Assembly (NCBI GenBank): GCA_963696025.1
Contig: CAVOII010000004.1
Location: forward strand, 868,001-932,000
Direction: 5' to 3'
Source of the DNA: JABCYV01 sp963696025
GTDB lineage: Bacteria > Acidobacteriota > Terriglobia > Terriglobales > Acidobacteriaceae
DNA: 64,000 nt
Program-made: the position numbers and the translations under genes
Shown here: positions 52,833 through 62,126 of the stretch, piece by piece
Numbering within the stretch: the first letter of the stretch is position 1
Layout: every line of letters starts with the position of its first letter
Notes under the pieces: model-generated
What the model saw: the letters and a program-made list of their open reading frames with translations, nothing else
Databases searched by the model: none
What the model was told of the DNA's origin: nothing

Positions 52833-54248
52833 CTATAGTCTCAATCGAGACAACGCAAGTCGCGCTGCGTGATACCCGCACATTCCGTGCACTCCCCCAC
52901 CCGGCGGAGTCGAGGACGAGCAGATGTATAGGTCAGCGGCCGACGTCGCATACTGACGCCACGTCGGGCGGAACATGAACTGGCTAAGATCCATAGCTCC
53001 ACCTCCGATATCTCCTCCAACGAGGTTGGCGTCCATCTCTTCGAGAGCTGTGGGAGAAAAGACTCGACGTGCCAAAATGCACTCCCGGAATCCAGGCGCG
53101 AAGCGCTCGATCTGAGCTTCAATCCTGTTGAGCATGTCGAACGCGGAAGCGTTCGGGACATGGCAGTAAGCCCATGCAGTATGCTTCCCTTGGGGGGCGC
53201 GCGTGTTATCAAACAAACTCGGCTGAGCCAGCAGGACGAAGGGCCGGTCGGCGTGCCGCCCATGTCGCATGGCTTCTTCGGAGACGGCGATCTCTTCCAT
53301 GCTTCCGCCCAAATGGACGGTCGCAGCGCGCCGGCACTCAGGCGCTTTCCAAGGGATCGGTGTCTGCAGCGCATAGTCGACTTTGAAAACGCCAGGCCCG
53401 TAGCGATACTTCGCGAGTTGACGCTTGTATCTCTCCGACAATAGATGTCCTGCCAGCCGCAACATCCGGTGGGGACCAACGTCGCAGAGAATGACGTCAT
53501 AATTTGGAAGCGCTGCTACGCTCTCAACACGTGTCGACGTTTTCACAATTCCGCCGAATCTATAAAGATGGCCGCACAGAGCGTTGGTGATGGACTGCGA
53601 GCCCCCGCGCGGGATTGGCCATCCCACTGCATGAGCGGCGACCCCGAGCAAAAGGCCGACGCCGGCGCTCAAAGGTTCGTCTAGACTCAGAAAAGAATGT
53701 GCTGCCAGACCGGCAAATAGCGCCTTGGTACGCTCGTCTCTAAATAGATGATGTGCAACTGTTTTTGCCGCGGGGAGTGCGTTTAGCGCAAAGCGCGCAA
53801 GCAACCAGGGATTGCGGAACGGCAAATGAATGGGGGAGAGTACTTCCGAAGACAGTTCATCCCAGTGCTCAACAAACGGTTTCATGAGACGGACCCAGGC
53901 CTTGCCGTCGACACCCAGCGAAGATTCGGCATCACCGAGATCGCGTTCTAGGGTTACCGCCGTGCCGTCGTCGATCGGATGGGCGAGCGCGACGGGGGAG
54001 TGAATCCACTCGAGTCCGTAATTCTGCAACGGCAAGGATGAAAAGAACGGCGATCCCACCGCCAATGGGTGAACGGCTGATCCGAAGTCATGTTGGAAAC
54101 CGGGAAGCGTCAACTCGAGAGTCCGGGCGGCGCCCCCAGGATTTGGCTCCGCCTCCAACACCTCTACATGCAAGCCGGCCTGGGCGAGAACAGTGGCGGC
54201 AGCTAAGCCGTTCGGACCTGCACCGATCACGCAGGCTCTACGATTCAT
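52833..54248 (-). CDS. FAD-dependent oxidoreductase, phytoene desaturase-like
   Basis: 471 residues. The N-terminal dinucleotide motif is VIGAGPNGLAAATVLAQAGL, followed by the acidic end of beta-2 (VEVLEAE) and the RT-like segment GGAARTLELTLPGFQHDFGS. The C-terminus has the FAD-closing motif ICSSSTPPGGGVHGMCGYHA. It belongs to the CrtI/RetSat/PYROXD2 group of NAD(P)/FAD oxidoreductases. No carotenoid genes are near, so the substrate is open. A lipase maturation factor gene lies 48 bp upstream on the same strand. Confidence 0.9.
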   Translation of the reverse strand: MNRRACVIGAGPNGLAAATVLAQAGLHVEVLEAEPNPGGAARTLELTLPGFQHDFGSAVHPLAVGSPFFSSLPLQNYGLEWIHSPVALAHPIDDGTAVTLERDLGDAESSLGVDGKAWVRLMKPFVEHWDELSSEVLSPIHLPFRNPWLLARFALNALPAAKTVAHHLFRDERTKALFAGLAAHSFLSLDEPLSAGVGLLLGVAAHAVGWPIPRGGSQSITNALCGHLYRFGGIVKTSTRVESVAALPNYDVILCDVGPHRMLRLAGHLLSERYKRQLAKYRYGPGVFKVDYALQTPIPWKAPECRRAATVHLGGSMEEIAVSEEAMRHGRHADRPFVLLAQPSLFDNTRAPQGKHTAWAYCHVPNASAFDMLNRIEAQIERFAPGFRECILARRVFSPTALEEMDANLVGGDIGGGAMDLSQFMFRPTWRQYATSAADLYICSSSTPPGGGVHGMCGYHAARLALSRLRL

Positions 54249-54296
54249 CGGAGGCTACCTAGCGTGTGATCTTGTAGTTCACGATTATTGCCATGG

Positions 54297-55961
54297 TTAC
54301 AACCGGGGCGCGAGGGAGGGCCACTCGACGACTTCGATCCTCCCGTCGGGTTGGCGCTCAAGCGCGGGTGCATATAGCCCCATCGCTTGACGCTGCCACC
54401 AGAGACCCCGTGCACGTTTTTCTGCGATCGTGGTGAACCAATACTGCCACAGGACCGCGCGCACCTCCCGTGGCGGCTCACCAGGAAAGGGATTTCCGCT
54501 AAAAAGAGCTAGCACATCCGGATCGTTGGTAAGCAGCCGTACCTCTGTGTTCGGCACGATCGGATACTCGCGCCACGATCCCAGCGAAGCGAACCATAAG
54601 TTCCAATCGAAGCGGGGTTGATAAGGAGCATAGATGCCTGGCGGCTTGCTTGGGTCCTGCGGCTTAAACCGGAAAGGATATGCCACCCAGACTTGCCCGT
54701 CCTGGGAGCCTTGGAACTCGATCTCATAGCGACCTCTGGTCATGACTGCGAAAAGCCCATATCGATTCGCGATTCGAAACGGGTCGACTGCTGCTACCGG
54801 TCCGGTTGGCAGCGGTATCGTAGGGAAGATCATCCAGAGCAGCTGCACTGCGCTCGCGTAGAATATGCAGCCAAACACTACGGATGCCAGAGAAACCTTG
54901 AGTGCGACGAGAGGTGAATGGAAGATGTCCCGCCGATTTTCCACGCCCCCGTCCGAATGGATCCCTTCGCGAGATTCGGGGACAACATCTCGCGAGTCCG
55001 CGTGAGAGTCGGCCTGTCGTGCTCCTTCTTCACGATTTAGGAAGGTCGTTCTCAACCTCCGCGGTAACAAGTGCAGCGCGAAGTAGTCATCCAGCAGCAG
55101 GAAGCCCAGCGCCAGAACTAGGTAGTTCAGAAACGTGTAGTTGGCGGTGAGGATGACCCCGAGCTGCCACAGAGTCGCGATGAAGAAGCACAGAATCCGC
55201 AAGCGCCGTGGTAGGAATAGCATCCACACCAAACCAAGCTCGAGCGCGAGCGTAGCATACGCGGTCGAGACATGAAACCAGTGTGGCAAGTGCTGTGCGT
55301 ACCAGCCGATCCAGGTCGGCAGTGGCCCGTTCTGGTAGTACTCGTCCATGGCTGTCATGTGACGCCACTGTGGGTCTCCACTTGCGATCTTAGCGACACC
55401 GGACTCGAAGTAGATGCGAAACCACTCCCATTGCAGTAGAAACAAACTGGCGCGCGAAGGTGGTTGGTCCTCGCCCCAGAGGGGCCGAAATCCCGACGGA
55501 GCAAATAACAGCGCAATGAACCCGGCTTCGAGCAACATGCCGTCAGATTGGTAACCAGAAAAGTCCTCGGCGGCGCTAACGAATGAAAGAAAACACACAA
55601 AACACATTAGTAGCATTCCACGTGGCCAGATGTTGAAAGCGAGCAGCAAGGAGGCCAACATTCCCACCCAACACAGGGCAACCAGCATCTGCGAGCTGCT
55701 CGAAAACCACAGCAAGGTTGGTGCGAACCAGAAGCGCGTGAAATGTCCAAGCGAATGCGCCACCATCTGCAAATATTCGTTTGCCGGCAGAATTCCTGCG
55801 GGGCCAATGAGGCCACGGATTTGAAAGGCTAGCGAGAAAAATGCAGAAAAATAGATGAAGCCGAGGGCTCGTAGGAAGAACCAGCGTGGAATCAGGCGGT
55901 CCGAAGCGCCTTGGTTTGAGTCGAACAGTGAGCGGATGGCGGACGCAGGAGCCCAGTCCAT
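54297..55961 (-). CDS. lipase maturation factor family membrane protein
   Basis: 554 residues with about ten membrane helices in the first 400 residues and a soluble C-terminal domain. Recognisable LMF1-like stretches are RWFFLRALGFIYFSAFFSLA, AGFIALLFAPSGFRPLW, LLQWEWFRIYFESGVAKIAS and YRTE-like TAMDEYYQNGPLPTWIGWY. The C-terminal part includes RGRYEIEFQGSQDGQVW and YPFRFKPQD. In animals LMF1 helps fold lipases in the ER; bacterial members are uncharacterised. Confidence 0.9.
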   Translation of the reverse strand: MDWAPASAIRSLFDSNQGASDRLIPRWFFLRALGFIYFSAFFSLAFQIRGLIGPAGILPANEYLQMVAHSLGHFTRFWFAPTLLWFSSSSQMLVALCWVGMLASLLLAFNIWPRGMLLMCFVCFLSFVSAAEDFSGYQSDGMLLEAGFIALLFAPSGFRPLWGEDQPPSRASLFLLQWEWFRIYFESGVAKIASGDPQWRHMTAMDEYYQNGPLPTWIGWYAQHLPHWFHVSTAYATLALELGLVWMLFLPRRLRILCFFIATLWQLGVILTANYTFLNYLVLALGFLLLDDYFALHLLPRRLRTTFLNREEGARQADSHADSRDVVPESREGIHSDGGVENRRDIFHSPLVALKVSLASVVFGCIFYASAVQLLWMIFPTIPLPTGPVAAVDPFRIANRYGLFAVMTRGRYEIEFQGSQDGQVWVAYPFRFKPQDPSKPPGIYAPYQPRFDWNLWFASLGSWREYPIVPNTEVRLLTNDPDVLALFSGNPFPGEPPREVRAVLWQYWFTTIAEKRARGLWWQRQAMGLYAPALERQPDGRIEVVEWPSLAPRL

Positions 55962-56519
55962 GAACGTCGGCCATTATACAGAGGCTGGTGGTCGACCAGC
56001 GCGCAGAGTCACAACCGATCCGGAAATTGTCCCCTACCTGCCAACGATCGGCCCTTGCAAACGATTTGTCACTTTTCAAGGTCTCCATCCCACTCCATCG
56101 CTTACCATTTTTGAGGCCGACTCGCGAAGAATTCCCCTGAACTCGCGAGGGAATGTCTGCGACACGCGAGAAAAACGTGAGGACAAGCCAATTAAGGATG
56201 TGCTGACACCTGAACAAAACAGCCTGACCAGCGCATGGAAATCTCAGCCACAGCTTCTTCACCCGACTTGCTACGATCTGCTGAATCCATACACACAAGT
56301 CGCCGTGGCGGTGGCTTCCGAGTTGTCCGTCATACGACTAGAATCCGCCCAGACCGCGTTGCAGACGTTCATTCGCGTGCGAGGTCAATCAACGAGAGGC
56401 TAGGCCTAGGCGTTTTCGAGTCTAGAAGGCGCTGTTCGATGAATAGGTGCCCTCCCGAGTCAACAACAGGGAAGAGACTCGTCTACAATACCGGCATTCT
56501 GGGCTTATGAGGTGACGTC
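55962..56519. other. intergenic region without a supported gene
   Basis: About 560 bp between divergent genes, presumably holding both promoters. Short frames lack motifs, and no repeat or RNA element was recognised. Confidence 0.4.
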
Positions 56520-57944
56520 ATGATGATACTGGGAAGAATTGGGGCCAAGAGTCTCTCCCCAATATTGACCGTAGCCCTGATTACATGTGGCTACGCCTTT
56601 GGACAAACCAGATCAGCTCCGGTGGACCCAGGCGTGCGCGGTGGCGCGGCAGGTGCGGGTGGTCCACTTCAGGGTCTCACCGCGGACGAGACAACGTTCT
56701 TCCTGGATGGGCAGGCGAGGTTCGCTGAAATCGAAGTTGTAAACAACGGCTCGAACAACGGCCTGGGCCCGCGCTTTAACTCCAATCAGTGTTTTTCCTG
56801 CCACACGCAGCCCAGTATGGGCGGAACGAGCCCGACGAAAAATCCCCTGCCCGACGTTGCCGCCTTGACTGGGGCCAAGAACGTGGTTCCATGGTTCATC
56901 GTGCCAAATGGTCCGATCCGCGAAGCGCGGTTCAAGAAGAGCGGCACCGCGGATGGCGAAGTGCATGACCTCTTCGTGATCACGGGGCGATCTGACGCCC
57001 CCGGCTGCAATATCGCGCAATTCGATTTTCTGCCCGCGGGAAATCCGCTTACGGGTCAAGGCGGAAATCAAAACATTATTTTCAGAATCCCGACTCCCGT
57101 CTTTGGCGCGGGGCTGATTGAAGCGATTCCCGATTCGGCCATCTTGGCCAACCAGCAGGCCAACGCGTCGGCGAAGTCCCAGCTAGGTATTCACGGACAT
57201 GCGAACGCTCACCTCAGCGGAAACGTGAATCTCAGTGCGAACGACGGGACTATTACTCGGTTCGGGTGGAAGGCGCAGAACAAATCCTTGCTCATGTTTT
57301 CGGGCGAGGCCTATAACGTCGAGATGGGAATTTCGAACCAGCTATTCCCGCAAGAGCGCGATGAAACACCCAGCTGTCTCTTCACACCCACTCCCAACGA
57401 CAACCTCAACTTCACAACCACTCCCTCGACTAAATCGAGCGGCATTTCGAACCCGGCGGTCATTTCAGACATAGAAGCGTTCTCTGACTTCATGCGAATG
57501 CTGGCCCCACCGACTCCCGTTCCCCCCACACCATCGAGCGAAAAGGGACGCGAAACCTTTGCCCGGATAGGATGTGTCCATTGCCACACGCCTTCATTCA
57601 CCACTGGCAAAATGATTGCGAGTGGCTCTGCGACGAGCCCGAGTGCTGCGCTTTCCAATCAGACGGCGAATCTTTACTCCGACCTTCTCGTCCACCACAT
57701 GGGCAAAAGCCTCGCTGACGGCATCACGCAGGGCGGTGCCGGCCCTGACGAGTTCCGAACCGCTCCTCTCTGGGGTGTCGGACAACGGGTCTTCTTCCTT
57801 CATGACGGACGGACGACCAACCTGGTGGAGGCGATCAGAGATCACAAAAGCAAGGGCAGCGAGGCGAACAGGGTGATCGAGCATTTCAATAAACTGAGCA
57901 CCCAGGAGCAGCAGGAGATCATCGATTTCCTACGGTCGCTCTAG
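56520..57944 (+). CDS. secreted di-heme oxidoreductase (DHOR, thiol-oxidoreductase-like)
   Basis: 474 residues with a signal peptide (ILTVALITCGYAFG). Two c-type heme motifs are present: CFSCH near residue 98 and CVHCH near residue 359. Contexts LGPRFNSNQCFSCHTQPSMG and RETFARIGCVHCHTPSF, plus GAGLIEAIPDSAILA and GVGQRVFFLHDGRT, fit the di-heme oxidoreductase (DUF1111) family related to MauG and cytochrome c peroxidases. Periplasmic electron-transfer enzyme of uncertain substrate. Ends normally. Confidence 0.9.
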   Translation: MMILGRIGAKSLSPILTVALITCGYAFGQTRSAPVDPGVRGGAAGAGGPLQGLTADETTFFLDGQARFAEIEVVNNGSNNGLGPRFNSNQCFSCHTQPSMGGTSPTKNPLPDVAALTGAKNVVPWFIVPNGPIREARFKKSGTADGEVHDLFVITGRSDAPGCNIAQFDFLPAGNPLTGQGGNQNIIFRIPTPVFGAGLIEAIPDSAILANQQANASAKSQLGIHGHANAHLSGNVNLSANDGTITRFGWKAQNKSLLMFSGEAYNVEMGISNQLFPQERDETPSCLFTPTPNDNLNFTTTPSTKSSGISNPAVISDIEAFSDFMRMLAPPTPVPPTPSSEKGRETFARIGCVHCHTPSFTTGKMIASGSATSPSAALSNQTANLYSDLLVHHMGKSLADGITQGGAGPDEFRTAPLWGVGQRVFFLHDGRTTNLVEAIRDHKSKGSEANRVIEHFNKLSTQEQQEIIDFLRSL

Positions 57945-58094
57945 CGAGAAGGGCGGTTTGGCGCGGCCGGTTTCAAGCTCCAAAAACCGTGAAACCCAAA
58001 TCAGCTGAAGCAAAAAACATAGGTGCAGCACTCCTCATCCTGTGCTTTTGGCACGGATAATGAGTGCAATGGCCATGTTCGAACATCAACCCTT

Positions 58095-58282
58095 CTGAAA
58101 ACTGGCAACTCCAAGGCTTTCATTGACTTGCCCGTTTCATCGACGTAAGATTCGCGCCAGCGATCGGCCACATCATTTCGCGCTTCCGTATCGTCCGGAA
58201 CGAGAACGAAGTTTCGAAGCGATTACGGAGCTGGGCGAGAAGGCGACTCAACTCCTGCTCTTTCTCAACGCGGCCGCTCAGC
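58095..58282 (+). pseudogene. promoter and 5' end relic of a Ser/Thr kinase gene
   Basis: The bases at about 58100-58200 align with 59060-59160. A shared CAACTCCA-GGCTTTC-TTGACTTGCC block contains TTGACT (58123-58128), 17 bp, then TAAGAT (58146-58151), followed by a GATCGGCCACATCATTTCGC stretch matching the start of the intact kinase gene. The start ATG is lost (GCGATCGG) and the reading frame decays at once. The surviving promoter may now serve the PilZ gene 190 bp downstream. Confidence 0.65.
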
Positions 58283-58336
58283 ATGCGAGATGATAATTCA
58301 CTCCCGTTGGTGCAGATCGCGACGGAGGTTTGCTAC

Positions 58337-58993
58337 ATGGGAAACCGCCTAGACCCCCGGATACCAGCGAGACTGCAAGTCCGAATTGCAGGAATGGATG
58401 CAAACGCGCGTACTCTGTTGCAGATCGTTACGACGCGCAACATCAGTCGACACGGGGCTTTGTTGGAAGGCCTTCAAGCCACGCTGAAGCCCGGGGAAAT
58501 TATCTCCATCACCTACAAGAACAACAAAGCCCGGTTCCGAGTGAGTTGGGTGGGCGACACTGGCACCGACAGAGCGGGTCAGATTGGTGTCCAAAGTGTA
58601 GATCCAGCGAAGTGCATTTGGGATGCGACAACCTTGCCACCGCCGGTTGCCGACGTATACACCGCACCAGCAGCCAAGGAGCGCAGGCAGCATAGGCGTG
58701 TACAGTGCAGGTTGGGAGCTGAGTTGCATATCGAGGGTGCGGAATCACTTGCCCGACCAGAGGTAACGAACATAAGCGTTGGCGGATGCTTTGTGGAGAT
58801 GTCAACCGTGCTCACAGAGAAGAGTCGTCTGAAACTTATAGTTTGGATAAACGACACCAAGTTGACGTTCAAAGGCTGCGTTGTTAACCAGCGTCCTGGT
58901 TTCGGCATCTCAATTAGGTTCACGGAGATGAGTGAGGACACACGCGATCAACTACAGCGCTTTATCCAGTCCCACATGGCTCTTCGCGGCTGA
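58337..58993 (+). CDS. double PilZ-domain protein
   Basis: About 218 residues from ATG 58337, with GGAGG eight bases upstream; an in-frame ATG at 58283 lacks such a site. Two PilZ-like beta-barrels: the first with RIPARLQVRIAG and TRNISRHGALLEG, the second with RRQHRRVQCRLGAELHIEG and VTNISVGGCFVEM. The second has the RxxxR (RRQHRR) and NxSxGG motifs that bind cyclic di-GMP. The first, with NISRHGAL, is less canonical. Probably a c-di-GMP effector, placed directly upstream of the kinase gene. Confidence 0.85.
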   Translation: MGNRLDPRIPARLQVRIAGMDANARTLLQIVTTRNISRHGALLEGLQATLKPGEIISITYKNNKARFRVSWVGDTGTDRAGQIGVQSVDPAKCIWDATTLPPPVADVYTAPAAKERRQHRRVQCRLGAELHIEGAESLARPEVTNISVGGCFVEMSTVLTEKSRLKLIVWINDTKLTFKGCVVNQRPGFGISIRFTEMSEDTRDQLQRFIQSHMALRG

Positions 58994-59078
58994 TAACGCG
59001 CGACCCCTTCGATGTACTTTTCAGGGAAATTGTCACACAACAACCCGTTTCGAAATACCAACAACTCCACGGCTTTCG

Positions 59079-59107
59079 TTGACTTGCCTACCCTTCCGCC
59101 ATAGCAT
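59079..59107 (+). promoter_or_regulatory. sigma-70-type promoter of the kinase gene, leaderless
   Basis: TTGACT (59079-59084), 17 bp spacer, TAGCAT (59102-59107). The expected start of transcription coincides with ATG 59116, so translation would begin at or next to the 5' end. The same block, with the same spacing, is found at 58123-58151. Confidence 0.6.
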
Positions 59108-59115
59108 TCTTGCCC

Positions 59116-61926
59116 ATGATCGGCCAGACCATTTCGCGCTATCGCATCGTCGAAAAGCTCGGCGGCGGCGGCATGGGTGTGGTCTACAAGGCCGAGGACA
59201 CCGAGCTTGGGCGTTTTGTCGCGTTGAAGTTCCTGCCAGATGACGTTTCCCGAGACCCCCGGGCCTTGGAACGCTTCCGACGTGAAGCTCGTGCCGCCTC
59301 CGCCCTCAACCATCCCAACATCTGCACGATTTACGACATCGGCAAGAGTGGCGAGCAGTCCTACATCGCTATGGAGTTTCTGGATGGGCTGACCCTGAAC
59401 CACCGCATTGCGGGGCGACCATTGGATGCGGATGCGCTGCTCGGTGTGGCCATTGAGATAGCCGACGCGCTCGACGCGGCACACACAGAAGGCATTGTCC
59501 ACCGTGACATCAAACCCGGCAATATCTTTGTGACCAAAAGAGGTCACGCCAAGATTCTCGACTTTGGGCTGGCAAAAGTCACGCCCGTGGCCAGATTCTC
59601 CAGCCAGATTGCATCGGCTAACACGCAGACGTTAACAGCTGCCGAGCAACACCTCACGAGTCCCGGGACTGCACTGGGAACAGTTGCCTATATGTCGCCG
59701 GAGCAGGTGCGCGGAAAAGAACTGGATGCTCGTACCGACCTGTTCTCGTTCGGAGTAGTGCTCTACGAGATGGCAACCGGGGCGTTGCCGTTCCGAGGCG
59801 AAACCTCGGGAGTCATCTTTGAGGGGATCATGAGTCGTGCTGCTCTGCCCCCGTTGCGGCTCAATCCCGACTTGCCCCCGAAGTTGGAAGACATCATCAA
59901 CAAAGCTCTGGAGAAAGACCGCAATCTCCGTTATCAGGGCGCGGCGGAGATGCGGTCCGACCTCCAGCGTCTGAAGCGGGATTCCGAGTCCAGCCGCCGC
60001 GTTGCGCCCAACGATACGGATGCGGTCTCCCTCGCCAGTTCGAGCGCACTGCCCGGGGAAGTAAGCGCGGTTTCGGTAGCCAGTAGAGTCACACCCGTTC
60101 CCGGGAGCAGTTCAACGCAGCCCACAGGTACGAGCACTTCAGCGGTTGTGGCAACCGCGAGACGAAACAAATTTGTGCTGGCGGGAGGCGCGATTGCTGC
60201 TTTGGCTGTCCTGGCTGCGGCAGGCTTTGGCGTTTACTCGCTCGCTCATCGTGCTGCACCTGTGCCCTTCCAGAACTTCAGCATCAGCCAAGTCACCAAT
60301 TCCAAGAAGGCAGTGGTCACGGCGATATCCTCAGACGGGAAATACGTGCTTACGGTGGTGAACGATAACGGACTGAATAGCCTGTGGCTGCGTAATGTTC
60401 CCACTGGCAGCGACACGAAAATCGTGCCCCCTTCGGCCGCTATCCGCAGCGTCTCATTCTCGCCCGACGGAAATTATGTTTATTTCCGCAAAGCCGAAAA
60501 CGGAATGAATACGGATTTCAACGTCTATCGTGTCCCTGTATTGGGAGGCACCCCACAAGCTGTGGTCCGCGACGTGGACAGCTCCATCACTTTCTCTCCC
60601 GACGGCCGCCGCATGGCGTACATTCGGGCCAACGATCCCGAAGCTGGCAAGTACCGTCTGCTCAGTGCGAACCTCGATGGCACGGATCAAAAGGTGCTAC
60701 ACGTCGCGACTCTGACCTTTCTCGCGCGCTGGCTCGCATGGTCCCCCGACGGTAAAAAAATCGCCTACCCAGAGTTTCAGCCGGAAAATGCGCTCGGCGG
60801 AATTAATCTATTCGACCTGGATAGTGGAAAAGTACAAACCCTCGCCTTTGCTGACAAAACTATTTGGGAAATGGTCTGGTCCTCGGCGGCCGATGGTCTA
60901 TACGTTATCTACCAGCAAAAAGGCCCGAACTACGGCCACCGCCAGATCGGGTTCGTCTCCGTTTCCGACGGCCAATTGCGTCCTATTTCTCGTGACACCA
61001 ACAGCCATGCGACTTTGACCCTGTCGGCCGATGGAAAGACCCTGGCGACGGTCCAACAGAAGGCGGTCAGCAACTTCTATGTTTTGCCTGGTGAAGGTGG
61101 CACGTCGCCCAACGTGAATCCGTTCGTTTCTGACGGAGAGCAGATCCAGCATTTCAATTGGACGACCGATGGCAGCCTGCTCACGACAGACGGGACCCAA
61201 TTGGTGCGACGCGATGCCAACGGGAAAAACCTCAGCCAGTTTGTCAGCGATCCAGCCGCGGGAATTCTCGATTTGTCTCCGTGCGGCGCGCAATATGTCG
61301 TCTTTCCCTGGGCATTTCCGGGCGGCACCAATTCTATTGGTATTTGGCGCGTGAACGCGGACGGCTCCGGGCCCGCAAAGCTGGCCGATGGTAAGTTTGA
61401 CGAGACTGCGGTGTGCTCGCCTCATCAGAATTGGGTTTACTACGGGCCTGACGCAAAACAGATTTGGCGTGTCCCCTTGGATGGGTCTGGCAAACCCGAA
61501 CCGATTCCTGGCAGCGCTGTTTCTCGTGCGATCTTGGTAGGACGGGGCATCGGCATTTCGCCCGATGGGAAGACTTTGGCTTATGTGGTCGAAGTTCTGA
61601 CTTCAGAGCAGCAGAACGGGATCGAGAAGATCGCGTTGTTGGACCTCGCAACTCTTAGTTCACCAAAGTTGCTGGATGTAAATCCTCGAATCTCCAGTGG
61701 CGTGCAATTCACCTCACAGGGAAAGGCCATCGCATATGGCATTCGCGAGAATGGTGTGGACAACATCTGGATTCAGCCAATTGACGGTTCTCCCGGCCGC
61801 CAGATCACCAAATTTGATTCGGAGCAGATCCTCTCGTTTCACTGGTCGCCGGATGGCAAGAGTCTCGGCATCTTGCGTGGCCACACCGATTCCGACGTCG
61901 TCCTTCTGCAAGAATCCAAGCCCTAG
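59116..61926 (+). CDS. Ser/Thr protein kinase with PD40/WD40-like propeller
   Basis: 936 residues from ATG 59116 (MIGQTISRYRIVEKLGGGGM). The kinase domain (about 8-275) has the glycine loop GGGGMGVVYKAE, VALKFLP (Lys), HRDIKPGN, DFGLAK and YMSPEQVRG. A linker follows, then one membrane helix near residues 352-378 (LAGGAIAALAVLAAAGFGVY), then an extracytoplasmic propeller of PD40-type repeats with SPDGK/SADGK motifs (for example SFSPDGNYVYF, AWSPDGKKIAYPE, SWSPDGKSLG). Such receptor-like kinases are expanded in Acidobacteriota. Fragments of at least three relatives lie elsewhere in this window. Confidence 0.93.
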   Translation: MIGQTISRYRIVEKLGGGGMGVVYKAEDTELGRFVALKFLPDDVSRDPRALERFRREARAASALNHPNICTIYDIGKSGEQSYIAMEFLDGLTLNHRIAGRPLDADALLGVAIEIADALDAAHTEGIVHRDIKPGNIFVTKRGHAKILDFGLAKVTPVARFSSQIASANTQTLTAAEQHLTSPGTALGTVAYMSPEQVRGKELDARTDLFSFGVVLYEMATGALPFRGETSGVIFEGIMSRAALPPLRLNPDLPPKLEDIINKALEKDRNLRYQGAAEMRSDLQRLKRDSESSRRVAPNDTDAVSLASSSALPGEVSAVSVASRVTPVPGSSSTQPTGTSTSAVVATARRNKFVLAGGAIAALAVLAAAGFGVYSLAHRAAPVPFQNFSISQVTNSKKAVVTAISSDGKYVLTVVNDNGLNSLWLRNVPTGSDTKIVPPSAAIRSVSFSPDGNYVYFRKAENGMNTDFNVYRVPVLGGTPQAVVRDVDSSITFSPDGRRMAYIRANDPEAGKYRLLSANLDGTDQKVLHVATLTFLARWLAWSPDGKKIAYPEFQPENALGGINLFDLDSGKVQTLAFADKTIWEMVWSSAADGLYVIYQQKGPNYGHRQIGFVSVSDGQLRPISRDTNSHATLTLSADGKTLATVQQKAVSNFYVLPGEGGTSPNVNPFVSDGEQIQHFNWTTDGSLLTTDGTQLVRRDANGKNLSQFVSDPAAGILDLSPCGAQYVVFPWAFPGGTNSIGIWRVNADGSGPAKLADGKFDETAVCSPHQNWVYYGPDAKQIWRVPLDGSGKPEPIPGSAVSRAILVGRGIGISPDGKTLAYVVEVLTSEQQNGIEKIALLDLATLSSPKLLDVNPRISSGVQFTSQGKAIAYGIRENGVDNIWIQPIDGSPGRQITKFDSEQILSFHWSPDGKSLGILRGHTDSDVVLLQESKP

Positions 61927-61952
61927 AGATTCCCCCTTGCACTCGTTGCCTG

Positions 61953-62022
61953 ATTTGCGTCGCTACTGCCCGACATGCCCATCCTGAAAAAAGCCACAGC
62001 GGAGTACGCGAAGCTCCAATAG
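61953..62022 (+). pseudogene. C-terminal tail relic of a kinase/TPR-type protein
   Basis: The last codons read LLPDMPILKKATAEYAKLQ and stop at 62020-62022. The pattern DPDIPILxxAKxEYAKLQ is the usual C-terminus of large acidobacterial kinase or winged-helix proteins with TPR repeats (recalled). No upstream part remains between here and the intact kinase stop at 61926. Confidence 0.5.
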
Positions 62023-62068
62023 CAGAAAAAGCGATATACGCCGTGGACTGGTTTCGTCGCGCTTTTGG

Positions 62069-62094
62069 TCAATTGTTGTAATCAATTGTTGTAA
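62069..62094 (+). repeat. 13-bp tandem duplication
   Basis: TCAATTGTTGTAA occurs twice in direct succession (62069-62081 and 62082-62094), about 30 bp from the 3' end of the IS110 transposase gene. It may mark a slippage event or the insertion boundary. Confidence 0.7.
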
Positions 62095-62126
62095 CCAGAC
62101 GTTAGCACTCCGTCGAAAATCCACTC

